41,996 nucleotides of DNA from Bacteroidales bacterium (GTDB lineage Bacteria; Bacteroidota; Bacteroidia; Bacteroidales; UBA932): positions 1-41,996 of the forward strand of contig JAFYZZ010000007.1 in assembly GCA_017548445.1 (NCBI GenBank), given 5' to 3'. Within the stretch, counting starts at the first letter, position 1; the number at the start of each line of letters is the position of its first letter. Position numbers and translations under genes: made by a program. This document shows positions 33,135 through 41,043 of the stretch, piece by piece. The notes below the pieces were generated by a model. That model ran no database searches. It was not told the DNA's origin and was given only the letters and a program-made list of their open reading frames with translations.

Positions 33135-34052
33135 ATGCGAAAGATCGGAACCTGGCTGATGTTGGGGCTGCTCCGGCTGCTGGGGCTGCTGCCGCTGCGC
33201 GTCCATTACGCGCTGGGGCGTTTCTTGGCCTGGCTGGCCGGCGACGTCTTCCGCTACCGCCGCGACGTGGTGGTCCACAACCTCACCAAAGCCTTTCCCG
33301 ACCTCAATGTCTGGGACCTGAAGCCCATCCGCAAAGCCTTCTACCGGCACTTCGGCGACCTCATCGCCGAGACGGTCTGGTTCGGCGGCTGCCGGAGCGC
33401 TAAGCGGCTTCACCGGCAGCGCCTCGTCGAGATCGAGAACCCGGAAGTGCCGGCACATCTTTTCGAGGTGGCCCCCAGTATGGTGGTGATGTACTCGCAC
33501 TGCGGCAACTGGGAGCTCTACGGCGGCATCGAATCCTACAACTACTCCGACACGCCCCTTCCGTTCACCGAGCAGAACTTCTGCGTGGTGTACCGCGAGA
33601 TGTCCAGCAAGATGTGGGACGACATCCTGCGCGACAACCGCTTCGCCCCCCTGAAGGACCGGAAGCATTTCCCCGGCTACATCGAGTCCAAGGACATCAT
33701 CCGCTATGCCTTCACGCACCGCGACGAGAAGAAGGTGTACAACGTCAATACCGACCAGAGGCCGTATTTCGCCTCGAGCGGCAACCTGGACGTGGATTTC
33801 CTGGGTCAGCGGGTGCAGACGATGACGGGCGCCGCCGCGCTCGCCCGCAAGTTCGGGATGTCCGTGGCCTACCTGACGATGCGGCCGGACCGCCGGGGGC
33901 ATTACCTGCTCCGTTACACGCCCATCTGCGAGGACGCCTCGAAGATGAGCGTCCAGGACATTATGCAACAGTATTACACGCTGCTGGAGAAGGACATCCG
34001 GGAACAGCCGGAGAACTACCTCTGGACCCATCAGCGTTTCGCAAGGATCTAA
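33135..34052 (+). CDS. Lipid A biosynthesis acyltransferase (LpxL/HtrB family)
   Basis: 305 residues from the ATG at 33135. An upstream in-frame TTG at 33099 is part of the promoter and is rejected as a start. There is one hydrophobic N-terminal segment (residues 5-20). The LPLAT catalytic motif H-x4-E appears as HCGNWE near residue 119, followed by conserved lipid-binding segments, and the protein ends with the typical PENYLWTHQRF. The product should add a secondary acyl chain to lipid A at the inner membrane. It heads the long run of plus-strand genes that continues to the window edge. Confidence 0.93.
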   Translation: MRKIGTWLMLGLLRLLGLLPLRVHYALGRFLAWLAGDVFRYRRDVVVHNLTKAFPDLNVWDLKPIRKAFYRHFGDLIAETVWFGGCRSAKRLHRQRLVEIENPEVPAHLFEVAPSMVVMYSHCGNWELYGGIESYNYSDTPLPFTEQNFCVVYREMSSKMWDDILRDNRFAPLKDRKHFPGYIESKDIIRYAFTHRDEKKVYNVNTDQRPYFASSGNLDVDFLGQRVQTMTGAAALARKFGMSVAYLTMRPDRRGHYLLRYTPICEDASKMSVQDIMQQYYTLLEKDIREQPENYLWTHQRFARI

Positions 34053-34070
34053 CACTTAAAACAATAGCTT

Positions 34071-35525
34071 ATGACCATCAAAGATCTTCAACCAGCTGTC
34101 GTCTGGAACAATTTCTACGGACTCACCCGCTGCCCGCGTCCTTCCAAGCACGAGGAAATCGTGCGGGAATTCCTGCTCAAATGGGCCAAGGAGCATAAGG
34201 TGGAGGCCTTCGCCGACGAGACGGGCAACGTGATTATGCGCGTACCCGCCACCCCCGGCTTCGAAAACCGCAAGGGCGTCGTCCTCCAGGGCCATATGGA
34301 TATGGTCCCGCAGAAGACCGCCGAGACCGTCCACGATTTCCTCAAGGATCCCATCGAGACCGTCATCGACGGCGAGTGGGTCAAGGCCAAGGGCACTACG
34401 CTCGGCGCCGACAACGGTATGGGCGTGGCCCTCGCGATGGCCGTGGCCGAGGACAAGAGCGTCAAGCACGGTCCCGTCGAGGTGCTCGTGACCTACGACG
34501 AGGAAACCGGAATGTCCGGCGCCGAAGCCCTCAAGCCGGGCCTGCTGAAGGGCGACATCCTGCTGAACCTCGACTCCGAGGACGAACTCGAGCTCTGCAT
34601 CGGCTGCGCCGGCGGCCTGGACGCCATCGCCGACTTCAAATACAGGTCCTACCCCACCCCGCGCGGCTACCAGGGCTACAAGATCGACATCAAGGGCCTG
34701 TCCGGCGGCCATTCCGGAATGGACATCTCGCTGTACCGCGCCAACGCCAACAAGCTGATGGTGCAGACCCTCGTCCCGCTGATGGAGAAGTACGGCGCCA
34801 AGGTGGCCGACTTCACCGGCGGCAGCCTGCGCAACGCCATTCCGTTCGAGGCCGAGGCCGTCGTGGCCATCCCGAAGGAGAAGGCCGCGGCCGCCGTCCG
34901 CCGCATCAACAAGATCCTGAACATCGCGAAGGCCTGCTACAAGGAGAGCGACCCGGGTATGCGCTTCCGCGTGGAACGCGTCCGCAAGCCCGTCCGCTGC
35001 ATCGAGGACGCCGTGATGCTGAACGCCTGCAAGGCCATCGCCGCCTGCCCGTCCAACGTCATCCGGATGAGCCAGTCGATGCCCGGCCTCACCGAGACGT
35101 CCACCAACCTGGCCGTCGTGCGCTGCCGCCGCGGCCATCTGACCGTCATCTCCCTGCTCCGCAGCGCCCTGAACGAGTCCAAGCAGGACCTCGCCAACCG
35201 CGTCAGGTACATCTTCGAGTTCGCCGGTGCCAAGATCAAGTTCGTGGGCGGCTATCCCGGCTGGAAGCCGAAACCGGACACGCCCGTCAACAAGCTCATC
35301 AACGACCTGCACCTCAAGATGTTCGGCAAACCGATGAACGTCCTCGCCACCCACGGCGGTCTGGAGTGCGCCTTGCTGGGCGCCAAGTATCCCAACTGGG
35401 AGATGGTCTCCATCGGCCCCACCATTATGTATCCGCACTCGCCCGACGAGCGCTGCTACATCCCGTCCGTCCAGCGGACCTGGGACCTGCTGAAGGCCAT
35501 CCTGGAGAACATCCCCGAGAAGTAG
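34071..35525 (+). CDS. pepD: Aminoacyl-histidine dipeptidase PepD (M20C)
   Basis: 484 residues. The metal ligands of the M20 site are visible: GHMDMVPQ (His), GADNGMGVAL (bridging Asp), DEETGMSGA (catalytic and ligand Glu), LDSEDELELCIGCAGG (Asp) and THGGLECALL (C-terminal His). A lid/dimerisation domain lies between about residues 195 and 380, with GHSGMDI. It hydrolyses dipeptides such as carnosine in the cytoplasm and could act downstream of the POT transporter. The gene ends in TAG. The next gene is in the same reading frame, separated only by one GAT codon. Confidence 0.96.
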   Translation: MTIKDLQPAVVWNNFYGLTRCPRPSKHEEIVREFLLKWAKEHKVEAFADETGNVIMRVPATPGFENRKGVVLQGHMDMVPQKTAETVHDFLKDPIETVIDGEWVKAKGTTLGADNGMGVALAMAVAEDKSVKHGPVEVLVTYDEETGMSGAEALKPGLLKGDILLNLDSEDELELCIGCAGGLDAIADFKYRSYPTPRGYQGYKIDIKGLSGGHSGMDISLYRANANKLMVQTLVPLMEKYGAKVADFTGGSLRNAIPFEAEAVVAIPKEKAAAAVRRINKILNIAKACYKESDPGMRFRVERVRKPVRCIEDAVMLNACKAIAACPSNVIRMSQSMPGLTETSTNLAVVRCRRGHLTVISLLRSALNESKQDLANRVRYIFEFAGAKIKFVGGYPGWKPKPDTPVNKLINDLHLKMFGKPMNVLATHGGLECALLGAKYPNWEMVSIGPTIMYPHSPDERCYIPSVQRTWDLLKAILENIPEK

Positions 35526-35528
35526 GAT

Positions 35529-36113
35529 TTGCCCAAGCTGTACATCATATCCGGCTGCAACGGATCCGGCAAGACCACGGCGTGCTACACGCTCTTGCCG
35601 GATCTGCTGAATTGCAGGGAGTTCGTCAATTCCGACGAGTTCGCGAAGAGCCTCTCGCCCTTCAACCCGGCCTCCGCATCCGTTACGGCCAGCAGGTATA
35701 TGTTGATGAAGATCAATTACCTGCTGGACCGGAACGCGGATTTCTGCGTGGAGACGACGCTCGCCACGCGTTCGCTGGTGAAGATCGTCGAGGAGGCGCA
35801 GCGGCGCGGATATGAGGTGATGATCCTTTATTTCTGGCTGAATTCCCCCGAGCTGGCGATCCAGCGGGTGCGCGACCGGGTGGCATCCGGCGGGCACCAC
35901 ATCCCGGATCCCGTGATCCGGCGCCGCTATGTGATGGGGCTTCAGTATTTTTTCAACACCTATATTCCGGTGAGCGACCGCTGGGTGCTGGCGGACAATT
36001 CGCGTACGCCTTTCACGGTCGTGGCCGAGGGTTCGAAGCAGCTGATGTACATCAAGGACAACGAAAAGTACCGGACCATCTGGAACATTGCGCATCCGAA
36101 TGAAGAGTATTGA
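35529..36113 (+). CDS. Zeta-toxin-like P-loop kinase, solitary
   Basis: 194 residues. The P-loop GCNGSGKTT is at residues 9-17, then NSDEF (candidate catalytic Asp), VETTLATRSLV, and the segment VASGGHHIPDPVIRRRY that is typical of the zeta-toxin/AAA group in Bacteroidota. Characterised zeta toxins phosphorylate UDP-N-acetylglucosamine, but many chromosomal relatives have unknown substrates. No antitoxin gene is adjacent. The only plausible start is TTG at 35529, because the next ATG would remove the P-loop. It is in frame with pepD across TAG-GAT. Its end overlaps tldD by 14 bases. Confidence 0.85.
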   Translation: MPKLYIISGCNGSGKTTACYTLLPDLLNCREFVNSDEFAKSLSPFNPASASVTASRYMLMKINYLLDRNADFCVETTLATRSLVKIVEEAQRRGYEVMILYFWLNSPELAIQRVRDRVASGGHHIPDPVIRRRYVMGLQYFFNTYIPVSDRWVLADNSRTPFTVVAEGSKQLMYIKDNEKYRTIWNIAHPNEEY

Positions 36114-37617
36114 GCATTTCGGGGTTACCGCGGAGCAGTTGCGGGCGCTCGTGGCCGAGGGGCTGCGGGGCGGCGGCGACTGGTGCGACCTGTATTTCGA
36201 GGACACGGCCTATCACGACCTGCTGCTGCGGGACGGGGAGGTGGCCTCGGGCGGGTATCACGTGGATTACGGCTGCGGGATCCGGGTGCTCAAGGGGGAA
36301 AAGACCGGCTATGCCTACGCCGAGACGACGGACTACGCGTCGCTGCTTCAGGCGACCAAGGCCGCCGGCAGTATTGCCAATGCTGCCATCGCAGCTCCGT
36401 TCCGCGACAGCCAGCCTCTCCGGACGTCCGACTGCGTCGGACCCCTCCCACCGCAAAGCGGCGGGCCCCTCCCTCTTACGTGCCGAGGGTGGCAACGTTC
36501 CGGAGAGGCTGCTGCCGTCTCCACTGCGCCCGCGATGGCGAATCTGTATCCGGAGGCACTGCCCTGGGAGGAGGCGGAGATGGCGCCGCTGGTGGCGTTC
36601 CTCCACCGGATCGAGGCGGGCATCCGCGCGCGGGACAGCCGCACGCTGAAGGTCGTGGCCATCCTGTCGTTCTCCGTCAGCGACATCGTGATGTACAACT
36701 CGCTCGGCGAGCTCACCGCCGACCACCGCCCCCTCGGCAGCATCTCCGTACAGGTGATCTTCCGCCAGGGCGAGCGCACGGAGAACAACACCGTCTCGCG
36801 GAGCCTGCGCACAGGCGCGGAACTGATCTGCGACGAGGTCCTCGAAGACCTGGTTAGCCGCGCCGTCGAGGGCGTCGACGCCCGTTTCGAGGCGCGGCGT
36901 CCCAAGGGCGGACGGATGCCCGTGGTGATGGGAGCCGGCGCCTCCGGCATCCTGCTCCACGAGGCGATGGGCCACGCCTTCGAGGCGGACTTCAACCGCA
37001 AGGGGCAGTCCGTCTTCAGCGACAGGATGGGCAAGCGGGTGGCGCGAAAGGGGGTCAACATCCTCGACGACGGCACCCTGCCGCGCAGCCGTGGCGCCTG
37101 CAACTACGACGACGAAGGCGTGCCCGGCCAGAAGACCTATATGGTTAGGGACGGCATCCTGACCTCCTACCTCCACGACCGCATCAGCGCCGGCTTTTAC
37201 GGCGTCGCGCCCACGGGCAACGGGCGGCGGGAGTCGTTCCGCTACAACCCCATCCCGCGGATGCGCGCCACCTATATGGAGAGCGGTCCGGACGGGACGA
37301 AGGAGGACTTGATTGCCTCCGTGAAGAAGGGCATCTACGTGGACCAGTTCTCGAACGGACAGGTCAAGATCGGCGAGGGGGACTTCACCTTCTTCGTCAA
37401 GAGCGGCTTCCTGATCGAGGGGGGCCGGCTCACGATGCCCGTCAAGGACATCAACGTGATCGGCAACGGCCCGCAGGCGCTTGCCGACATCGAAGCGGTG
37501 GCCGGCGACCTGAAGGTCGACGAGGGCACCTGGACCTGCGGCAAGGAACAGAGTGTCGCCGTGTCGTGCGGCATTCCGTCCGTATTGATAGGACATTTTA
37601 CGGTCGGAGGAGAGTAG
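36100..37617 (+). CDS. tldD: TldD family metalloprotease
   Basis: 505 residues from the ATG at 36100, inside the end of the previous gene. The zinc motif HExxxH is LLHEAMGHAFEADFNRKG near residue 288. The flanks GRRESFRYNPIPRM and FVKSGFLIEGGRL are typical of TldD. With PmbA/TldE it forms a heterodimer that degrades unfolded peptides and processes modified peptides. An unusual stretch at about residues 105-138 (bases 36412-36511) is made of palindromes, has Pro/Gly/Cys-rich low-conservation sequence, and looks like an in-frame insertion. pmbA starts one base after the stop. Confidence 0.94.
   Translation: MKSIEHFGVTAEQLRALVAEGLRGGGDWCDLYFEDTAYHDLLLRDGEVASGGYHVDYGCGIRVLKGEKTGYAYAETTDYASLLQATKAAGSIANAAIAAPFRDSQPLRTSDCVGPLPPQSGGPLPLTCRGWQRSGEAAAVSTAPAMANLYPEALPWEEAEMAPLVAFLHRIEAGIRARDSRTLKVVAILSFSVSDIVMYNSLGELTADHRPLGSISVQVIFRQGERTENNTVSRSLRTGAELICDEVLEDLVSRAVEGVDARFEARRPKGGRMPVVMGAGASGILLHEAMGHAFEADFNRKGQSVFSDRMGKRVARKGVNILDDGTLPRSRGACNYDDEGVPGQKTYMVRDGILTSYLHDRISAGFYGVAPTGNGRRESFRYNPIPRMRATYMESGPDGTKEDLIASVKKGIYVDQFSNGQVKIGEGDFTFFVKSGFLIEGGRLTMPVKDINVIGNGPQALADIEAVAGDLKVDEGTWTCGKEQSVAVSCGIPSVLIGHFTVGGE
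36412..36511. repeat. Hairpin cluster inserted in frame in tldD
   Basis: Outer arms CAGCCTCTCCGGACGT (36412-36427) and its reverse complement with one extra T (36495-36511) enclose three inner hairpins: GTCCGAC-TGC-GTCGGAC (36426-36442), CCGC-AAA-GCGG (36451-36461) and CCCTC/GAGGG (36471-36475/36485-36489). Together they make a cloverleaf-like layout about 100 bases long with an open reading frame. Confidence 0.75.
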
Positions 37618-37618
37618 G

Positions 37619-39106
37619 ATGATCACGCAGAAGGAACTGGATTTCGTCCGGGAGGCGCTGGAGGCGGCGAAGGCCGCCGGGGCGCAGCACGCGCGGGCCA
37701 CGCTTTCCAAGAGCGAGGAGGACCTGGTGGCCACCCTGGACGGGGAGGTGGACCGGGTGACGCATTGCGCCGACCGTTCACTGAGCCTCGCCCTGTTCGT
37801 GGACGGGAGGTTCGGCAGTTTTTCGACGAACAAACTGGACGCCGCGTCGCTGCAGGCGTTCATCGCGAAGGCGGTGGAGACCGTCCGCGAGGTGGCGCCG
37901 GACCCGTTCCGCACGCTGCCCGACCCGGCCCGCTGCTGCCGCGACGCCATTACCGGCGACGAGCTCTGCCTGGTCGACCCCGCCCGCGAGGCACTGACCC
38001 CCGCCGACCGGCAGAACCTCGCACTTTCCGCCTCTGTTACATTGTTTGCAGCAGGGCTGCTGCCCCGCGGGGAGTCAAAAGATTCGGATCTTTTTGCAGA
38101 ATCGCAAAAAACTCCGATTTCTTTTGACCCCACCACTGACGTGGTCCCCCCACTCCCTTGCCGTGGGCGGCGCGTCCCCGCCGGGGCAGCACCCTGCCAG
38201 CAAACAAAACCAGACTACCAGATTATCTCCGAGGAGGGGGAATACAGCGACAGCATATACGAGACGGTGGTGATGGATACGAACGGGCTATGCTGCCTGC
38301 ACCGGGAGTCGTCGTTCGACTACGGCGTGGAGATCACCGTCGAGAGCGGCGGCGAGAAATACAGCGGCTACTGGTGGGACGCCTCGTCGCACCTGGCGGA
38401 GCTGGACGCCCCGGCGTGCGGCCGCAAGGCCCTGGAGCGCGCCGTCGGGCAGATCGGCTCGGAGCCTGCGCCCGGCGGGAAGTACACGGCCGTGATCGAC
38501 GCCGAAATGGCCTCCAAGATGGTCTCTCCCCTGCTGCGCGCCCTCAGCGCCTACTCCATCCAGCAGAACAACTCGTTCCTGATGGACAGCGTCGGGCGGC
38601 AGCTGTTCCCCGAAGGGTTCACCCTGCTGGACGTGCCCCGCATCCCGGGGCAGACCTGCTCCAAGTATTTCGACTCAGAAGGCGTGGCCACCGTGGAGGC
38701 GCCCGTCATCGAACGGGGCGTGGTGAAGCAGTATTTCGTGAACAGCTATATGGCCAACAAGATGGGCATCGCGCCCACCGTCGAGGACGCCACGCGCCCG
38801 AAGGTGCTCCCCTGGCCCTGCGCCGGGCTGGACCGAGCCGCCATCCTGAAGCGCTGCGGCAGCGGCATCCTCGTCACCGACTTCAACGGGGGCAACAGCA
38901 ATCCCGTGACCGGCGACTTCTCGTACGGCGTCGAAGGCTACCTCTTCGAGGACGGCCGGATCGTGCGTCCCGTGAGCGGGATGCTGATGACCGGCAACTT
39001 CCTGACGCTCTGGGCGAGACTGCTCGCCGCCGGCGACGACGCCCGCCCCTGCCAGACCAAGCTCGTACCCACCCTGGCCTTCGCGGAGGTCGATTTCAGC
39101 GGATAA
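37619..39106 (+). CDS. pmbA: PmbA/TldE family protein, partner of TldD
   Basis: 495 residues, about 45 more than E. coli PmbA. It shows the PmbA/TldE pattern without the HExxxH motif, as expected for the non-catalytic subunit: NSFLMDSVGRQLFPEGFTLLD, CSKYFDSEGVATVEAPVIERG, VKQYFVNSYMANKMGI and the Gly/Asn-rich ending VTDFNGGNSNPVTGDFSYG. The excess length is explained by about 55 residues (bases 38043-38207) built from long inverted repeats, falling between the N-terminal domain helix (LALSASVTLF) and YQIISEEGEYSDS. The gene follows tldD by one base, and its TAA overlaps a possible ATG of the next gene. Confidence 0.93.
   Translation: MITQKELDFVREALEAAKAAGAQHARATLSKSEEDLVATLDGEVDRVTHCADRSLSLALFVDGRFGSFSTNKLDAASLQAFIAKAVETVREVAPDPFRTLPDPARCCRDAITGDELCLVDPAREALTPADRQNLALSASVTLFAAGLLPRGESKDSDLFAESQKTPISFDPTTDVVPPLPCRGRRVPAGAAPCQQTKPDYQIISEEGEYSDSIYETVVMDTNGLCCLHRESSFDYGVEITVESGGEKYSGYWWDASSHLAELDAPACGRKALERAVGQIGSEPAPGGKYTAVIDAEMASKMVSPLLRALSAYSIQQNNSFLMDSVGRQLFPEGFTLLDVPRIPGQTCSKYFDSEGVATVEAPVIERGVVKQYFVNSYMANKMGIAPTVEDATRPKVLPWPCAGLDRAAILKRCGSGILVTDFNGGNSNPVTGDFSYGVEGYLFEDGRIVRPVSGMLMTGNFLTLWARLLAAGDDARPCQTKLVPTLAFAEVDFSG
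38043..38207. repeat. Nested palindrome cluster inserted in frame in pmbA
   Basis: The outer imperfect arms of about 31 bases begin TTGTTTGC (38043) and end GCAAACAA (38207). Inside are a 53-bp interrupted palindrome (38075-38127, arms TCAAAAGA/TCTTTTGA, TCGGA/TCCGA, TTTTTGC/GCAAAAA), a hairpin ACCAC-TGAC-GTGGT (38132-38145) and CCCAC/GTGGG (38149-38153/38163-38167). The reading frame passes through 55 codons without a stop. Confidence 0.85.
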
Positions 39107-39147
39107 TGACATTGGATATTGACAATCAAACAGATACACATCGACAA

Positions 39148-39768
39148 ATGAAAGTAGAGAACAACAAAGTCGTGGCCGTGAGCTACGCATTGGAAGTGGA
39201 AGGCAAGATTGCAGACCAGTCCGCTCCCGGCGCACCCCTGGAATACATTCACGGAACCGGAATGCTGCTTCCGAAGTTCGAAGCGGCGCTGCTGGACAAG
39301 GAACCCGGCGACGGGTTCGACTTCGTCCTGTCGCCCGAAGAAGGCTACGGCGTGTACGAGCCGGCCTACAAGTTCGACATTCCCAAGACTGCCTTCACCA
39401 TCGACGGGAAGGTTCACGAGGAGCTGCTCGTGGTGGGCCGCCTCATCCCGATGCTCAACCAGAACGGGCAGGTGGTCCAGGGTATGGTCGCGGCCGTGAA
39501 GGCCGATGCCGTGACGATGGACTTCAACCATCCGATGGCCGGCAAGACCCTGCACTTCACCGGCCAGGTGGAGAGCGTGCGCAGCGCCACCGACAAGGAA
39601 CTGACCGAGGGCCTGCACGGCGAATACCTCCCTCCCGAGGAGCACGAGTGTCCCCACGGCAAGGGCCGCTGCCACAAAGACGAAGGCGATTGCTGCCACG
39701 AAGAAGGTCACGAGGACGGCGAATGCTGCGGCAAGGGCGAAGGTCACGGCCACTGCCATAAAAACTGA
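39148..39768 (+). CDS. slyD: FKBP-type peptidyl-prolyl isomerase, SlyD-like
   Basis: 206 residues from the ATG at 39148 (MKVENNKVVAVSYAL, the family start). An earlier in-frame ATG at 39106 overlapping the pmbA stop is possible and would add 14 residues. The FKBP domain with inserted chaperone flap is clear: LEYIHGTGMLLPKFEAAL, DFVLSPEEGYGVYEP and VVQGMVAAV. The C-terminal ~45 residues are rich in His, Cys and Glu (HECPHGKGRCHKDEGDCC and so on), resembling the metal-binding tail of SlyD that serves nickel handling in other bacteria. It is likely a cytoplasmic folding helper. No hydrogenase or urease genes are nearby to indicate a nickel role. Confidence 0.93.
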   Translation: MKVENNKVVAVSYALEVEGKIADQSAPGAPLEYIHGTGMLLPKFEAALLDKEPGDGFDFVLSPEEGYGVYEPAYKFDIPKTAFTIDGKVHEELLVVGRLIPMLNQNGQVVQGMVAAVKADAVTMDFNHPMAGKTLHFTGQVESVRSATDKELTEGLHGEYLPPEEHECPHGKGRCHKDEGDCCHEEGHEDGECCGKGEGHGHCHKN

Positions 39769-39774
39769 GACGGA

Positions 39775-41037
39775 ATGGCAGCCCCGGTCCTGTACACCCT
39801 GACTTCCGACCTGCACGGCGAGCTGGCGCGCGACGCGCGCCGGGAGCCGTTCGTCCGGGCCATCGAAGCCGCCCTCGGCACGTCTTTCGACTGCCGGGGA
39901 GCGGATTTCAGCGGCTACGGGCAGGCCGAAGGACCGGAACTGATCTATGTCCGGACCGGGGGCACGGAAGGGCTGTTCCGCAAACAGTTCCCCGCCCCCA
40001 CCCCCGATAAAGCATTTCTTTTTTTAGCCAGCGGACAGAGTAACTCCCTGGCTGCCTCGATGGAAATCCTGTCGTGGCTGCAGCAGCGCGGCGTCCCCGG
40101 AGAAATCCTGCACGGCAGCCCCGAGGCCGTCGCCGGCCGCCTGGGCGCCCTTTCGGGTGCAAAAACGGCCGTTTCGCACCCCGATGCCCCGAAAACGGGA
40201 GCTCCGGGTGCAAAAGACGCCTTTCTGCACCCCATCGCTTTCGGCCGCATCCTCGCCGGGCGGCGGTTCGGCGTGATCGGCAGGCCCTCGGACTGGCTCA
40301 TCTCCAGCGACGTGGACTACGCCGCCGCCCGGGACGTCCTGGGCGCGGAACTCGTCGACATCCCCATCGAAGAACTGGTGGAAGAGGCGCGCAGGGGCGG
40401 CTGGACGCTGCCGGAAGGCCTGTCCCTCAACGCCCTGAACGTCCCCCGCTACGGCCACAAGCTGGATGCCGGGGACTGGAAGGGCGCGCTGGACATCTAC
40501 GGCGCGCTCAAGCGCCTGGTCGCCCGCTACCGGCTGGACGGCCTCACGCTCCGCTGCTTCGACCTGCTGGGCGCCCTGCACAACACCGGCTGCCTGGCGC
40601 TGGCCATCCTGAACACGGAAGGCATAACGGCCACCTGCGAAGGCGACGTTCCCGCGATGCTGTCGATGGCCGTCGCCCGGGCGCGCACCGGCAGCGCCTC
40701 GTTCCAGGTGAACCTGTCGCGCATCGAGGGCGACCGCCTGCTCTTCGCGCACTGCACCATCCCGCTCAGCCTCGTGCGCAGCTACTGCTACGACACGCAT
40801 TTCGAATCCGGCTTCGGCGTGGCCGTCCACGGCGAGATGCCCGAAGGCGAGGTGACGCTGTTCAAGCTCTCCCCCGACCTGAAGCGGATGGTGAGCATCC
40901 CCGCGCGCCTGGTGGAAAACCCTTACGGCGACAACCTCTGCCGCACGCAGGTGGTCGTGGAGGCCCCCGGCGCGGCGGAATACTTCCTGCGGAGCCCCAT
41001 CGGCAACCACCACGTCATCGTTCCCGGAAAACTGTAG
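39775..41037 (+). CDS. L-fucose isomerase-like protein
   Basis: 420 residues, no signal peptide. The middle and C-terminal parts resemble the L-fucose/L-arabinose isomerase fold: GVIGRPSDWLISSDVDY near residue 168, NTGCLALAILNTEGITATCEGDVPAMLSMA (candidate metal-binding Glu/Asp in CEGD) and LLFAHCTIPLSLV with a candidate His. It is shorter than classical FucI (~590), so it belongs to the compact relatives of unknown substrate. Residues about 127-152 are encoded by a cluster of hairpins (40155-40232) and look inserted. It lies six bases after slyD and six before the glycosyltransferase gene. A role in sugar isomerisation is a family-level inference only. Confidence 0.82.
   Translation: MAAPVLYTLTSDLHGELARDARREPFVRAIEAALGTSFDCRGADFSGYGQAEGPELIYVRTGGTEGLFRKQFPAPTPDKAFLFLASGQSNSLAASMEILSWLQQRGVPGEILHGSPEAVAGRLGALSGAKTAVSHPDAPKTGAPGAKDAFLHPIAFGRILAGRRFGVIGRPSDWLISSDVDYAAARDVLGAELVDIPIEELVEEARRGGWTLPEGLSLNALNVPRYGHKLDAGDWKGALDIYGALKRLVARYRLDGLTLRCFDLLGALHNTGCLALAILNTEGITATCEGDVPAMLSMAVARARTGSASFQVNLSRIEGDRLLFAHCTIPLSLVRSYCYDTHFESGFGVAVHGEMPEGEVTLFKLSPDLKRMVSIPARLVENPYGDNLCRTQVVVEAPGAAEYFLRSPIGNHHVIVPGKL
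40155..40232. repeat. Three-hairpin cluster inserted in frame in the fucose-isomerase-like gene
   Basis: Hairpin A (40155-40181): GGGTGC and GCACCC arms around the perfect palindrome AAACGGCCGTTT. Hairpin B (40188-40199): CCCG-AAAA-CGGG. Hairpin C (40206-40232): GGGTGCA-AAAG and CTTT-C-TGCACCC around ACGC. A and C share the arm GGGTGCAAAA and may be tandem copies. The frame stays open. Confidence 0.8.
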
Positions 41038-41043
41038 AAGCCT

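Noticed and set aside
39106..39147. Earlier ATG for the SlyD-like gene overlapping the pmbA stop
   Set aside because: Kept as an alternative only: the added residues do not resemble the family N-terminus, while MKVENNKVVAVSY does.
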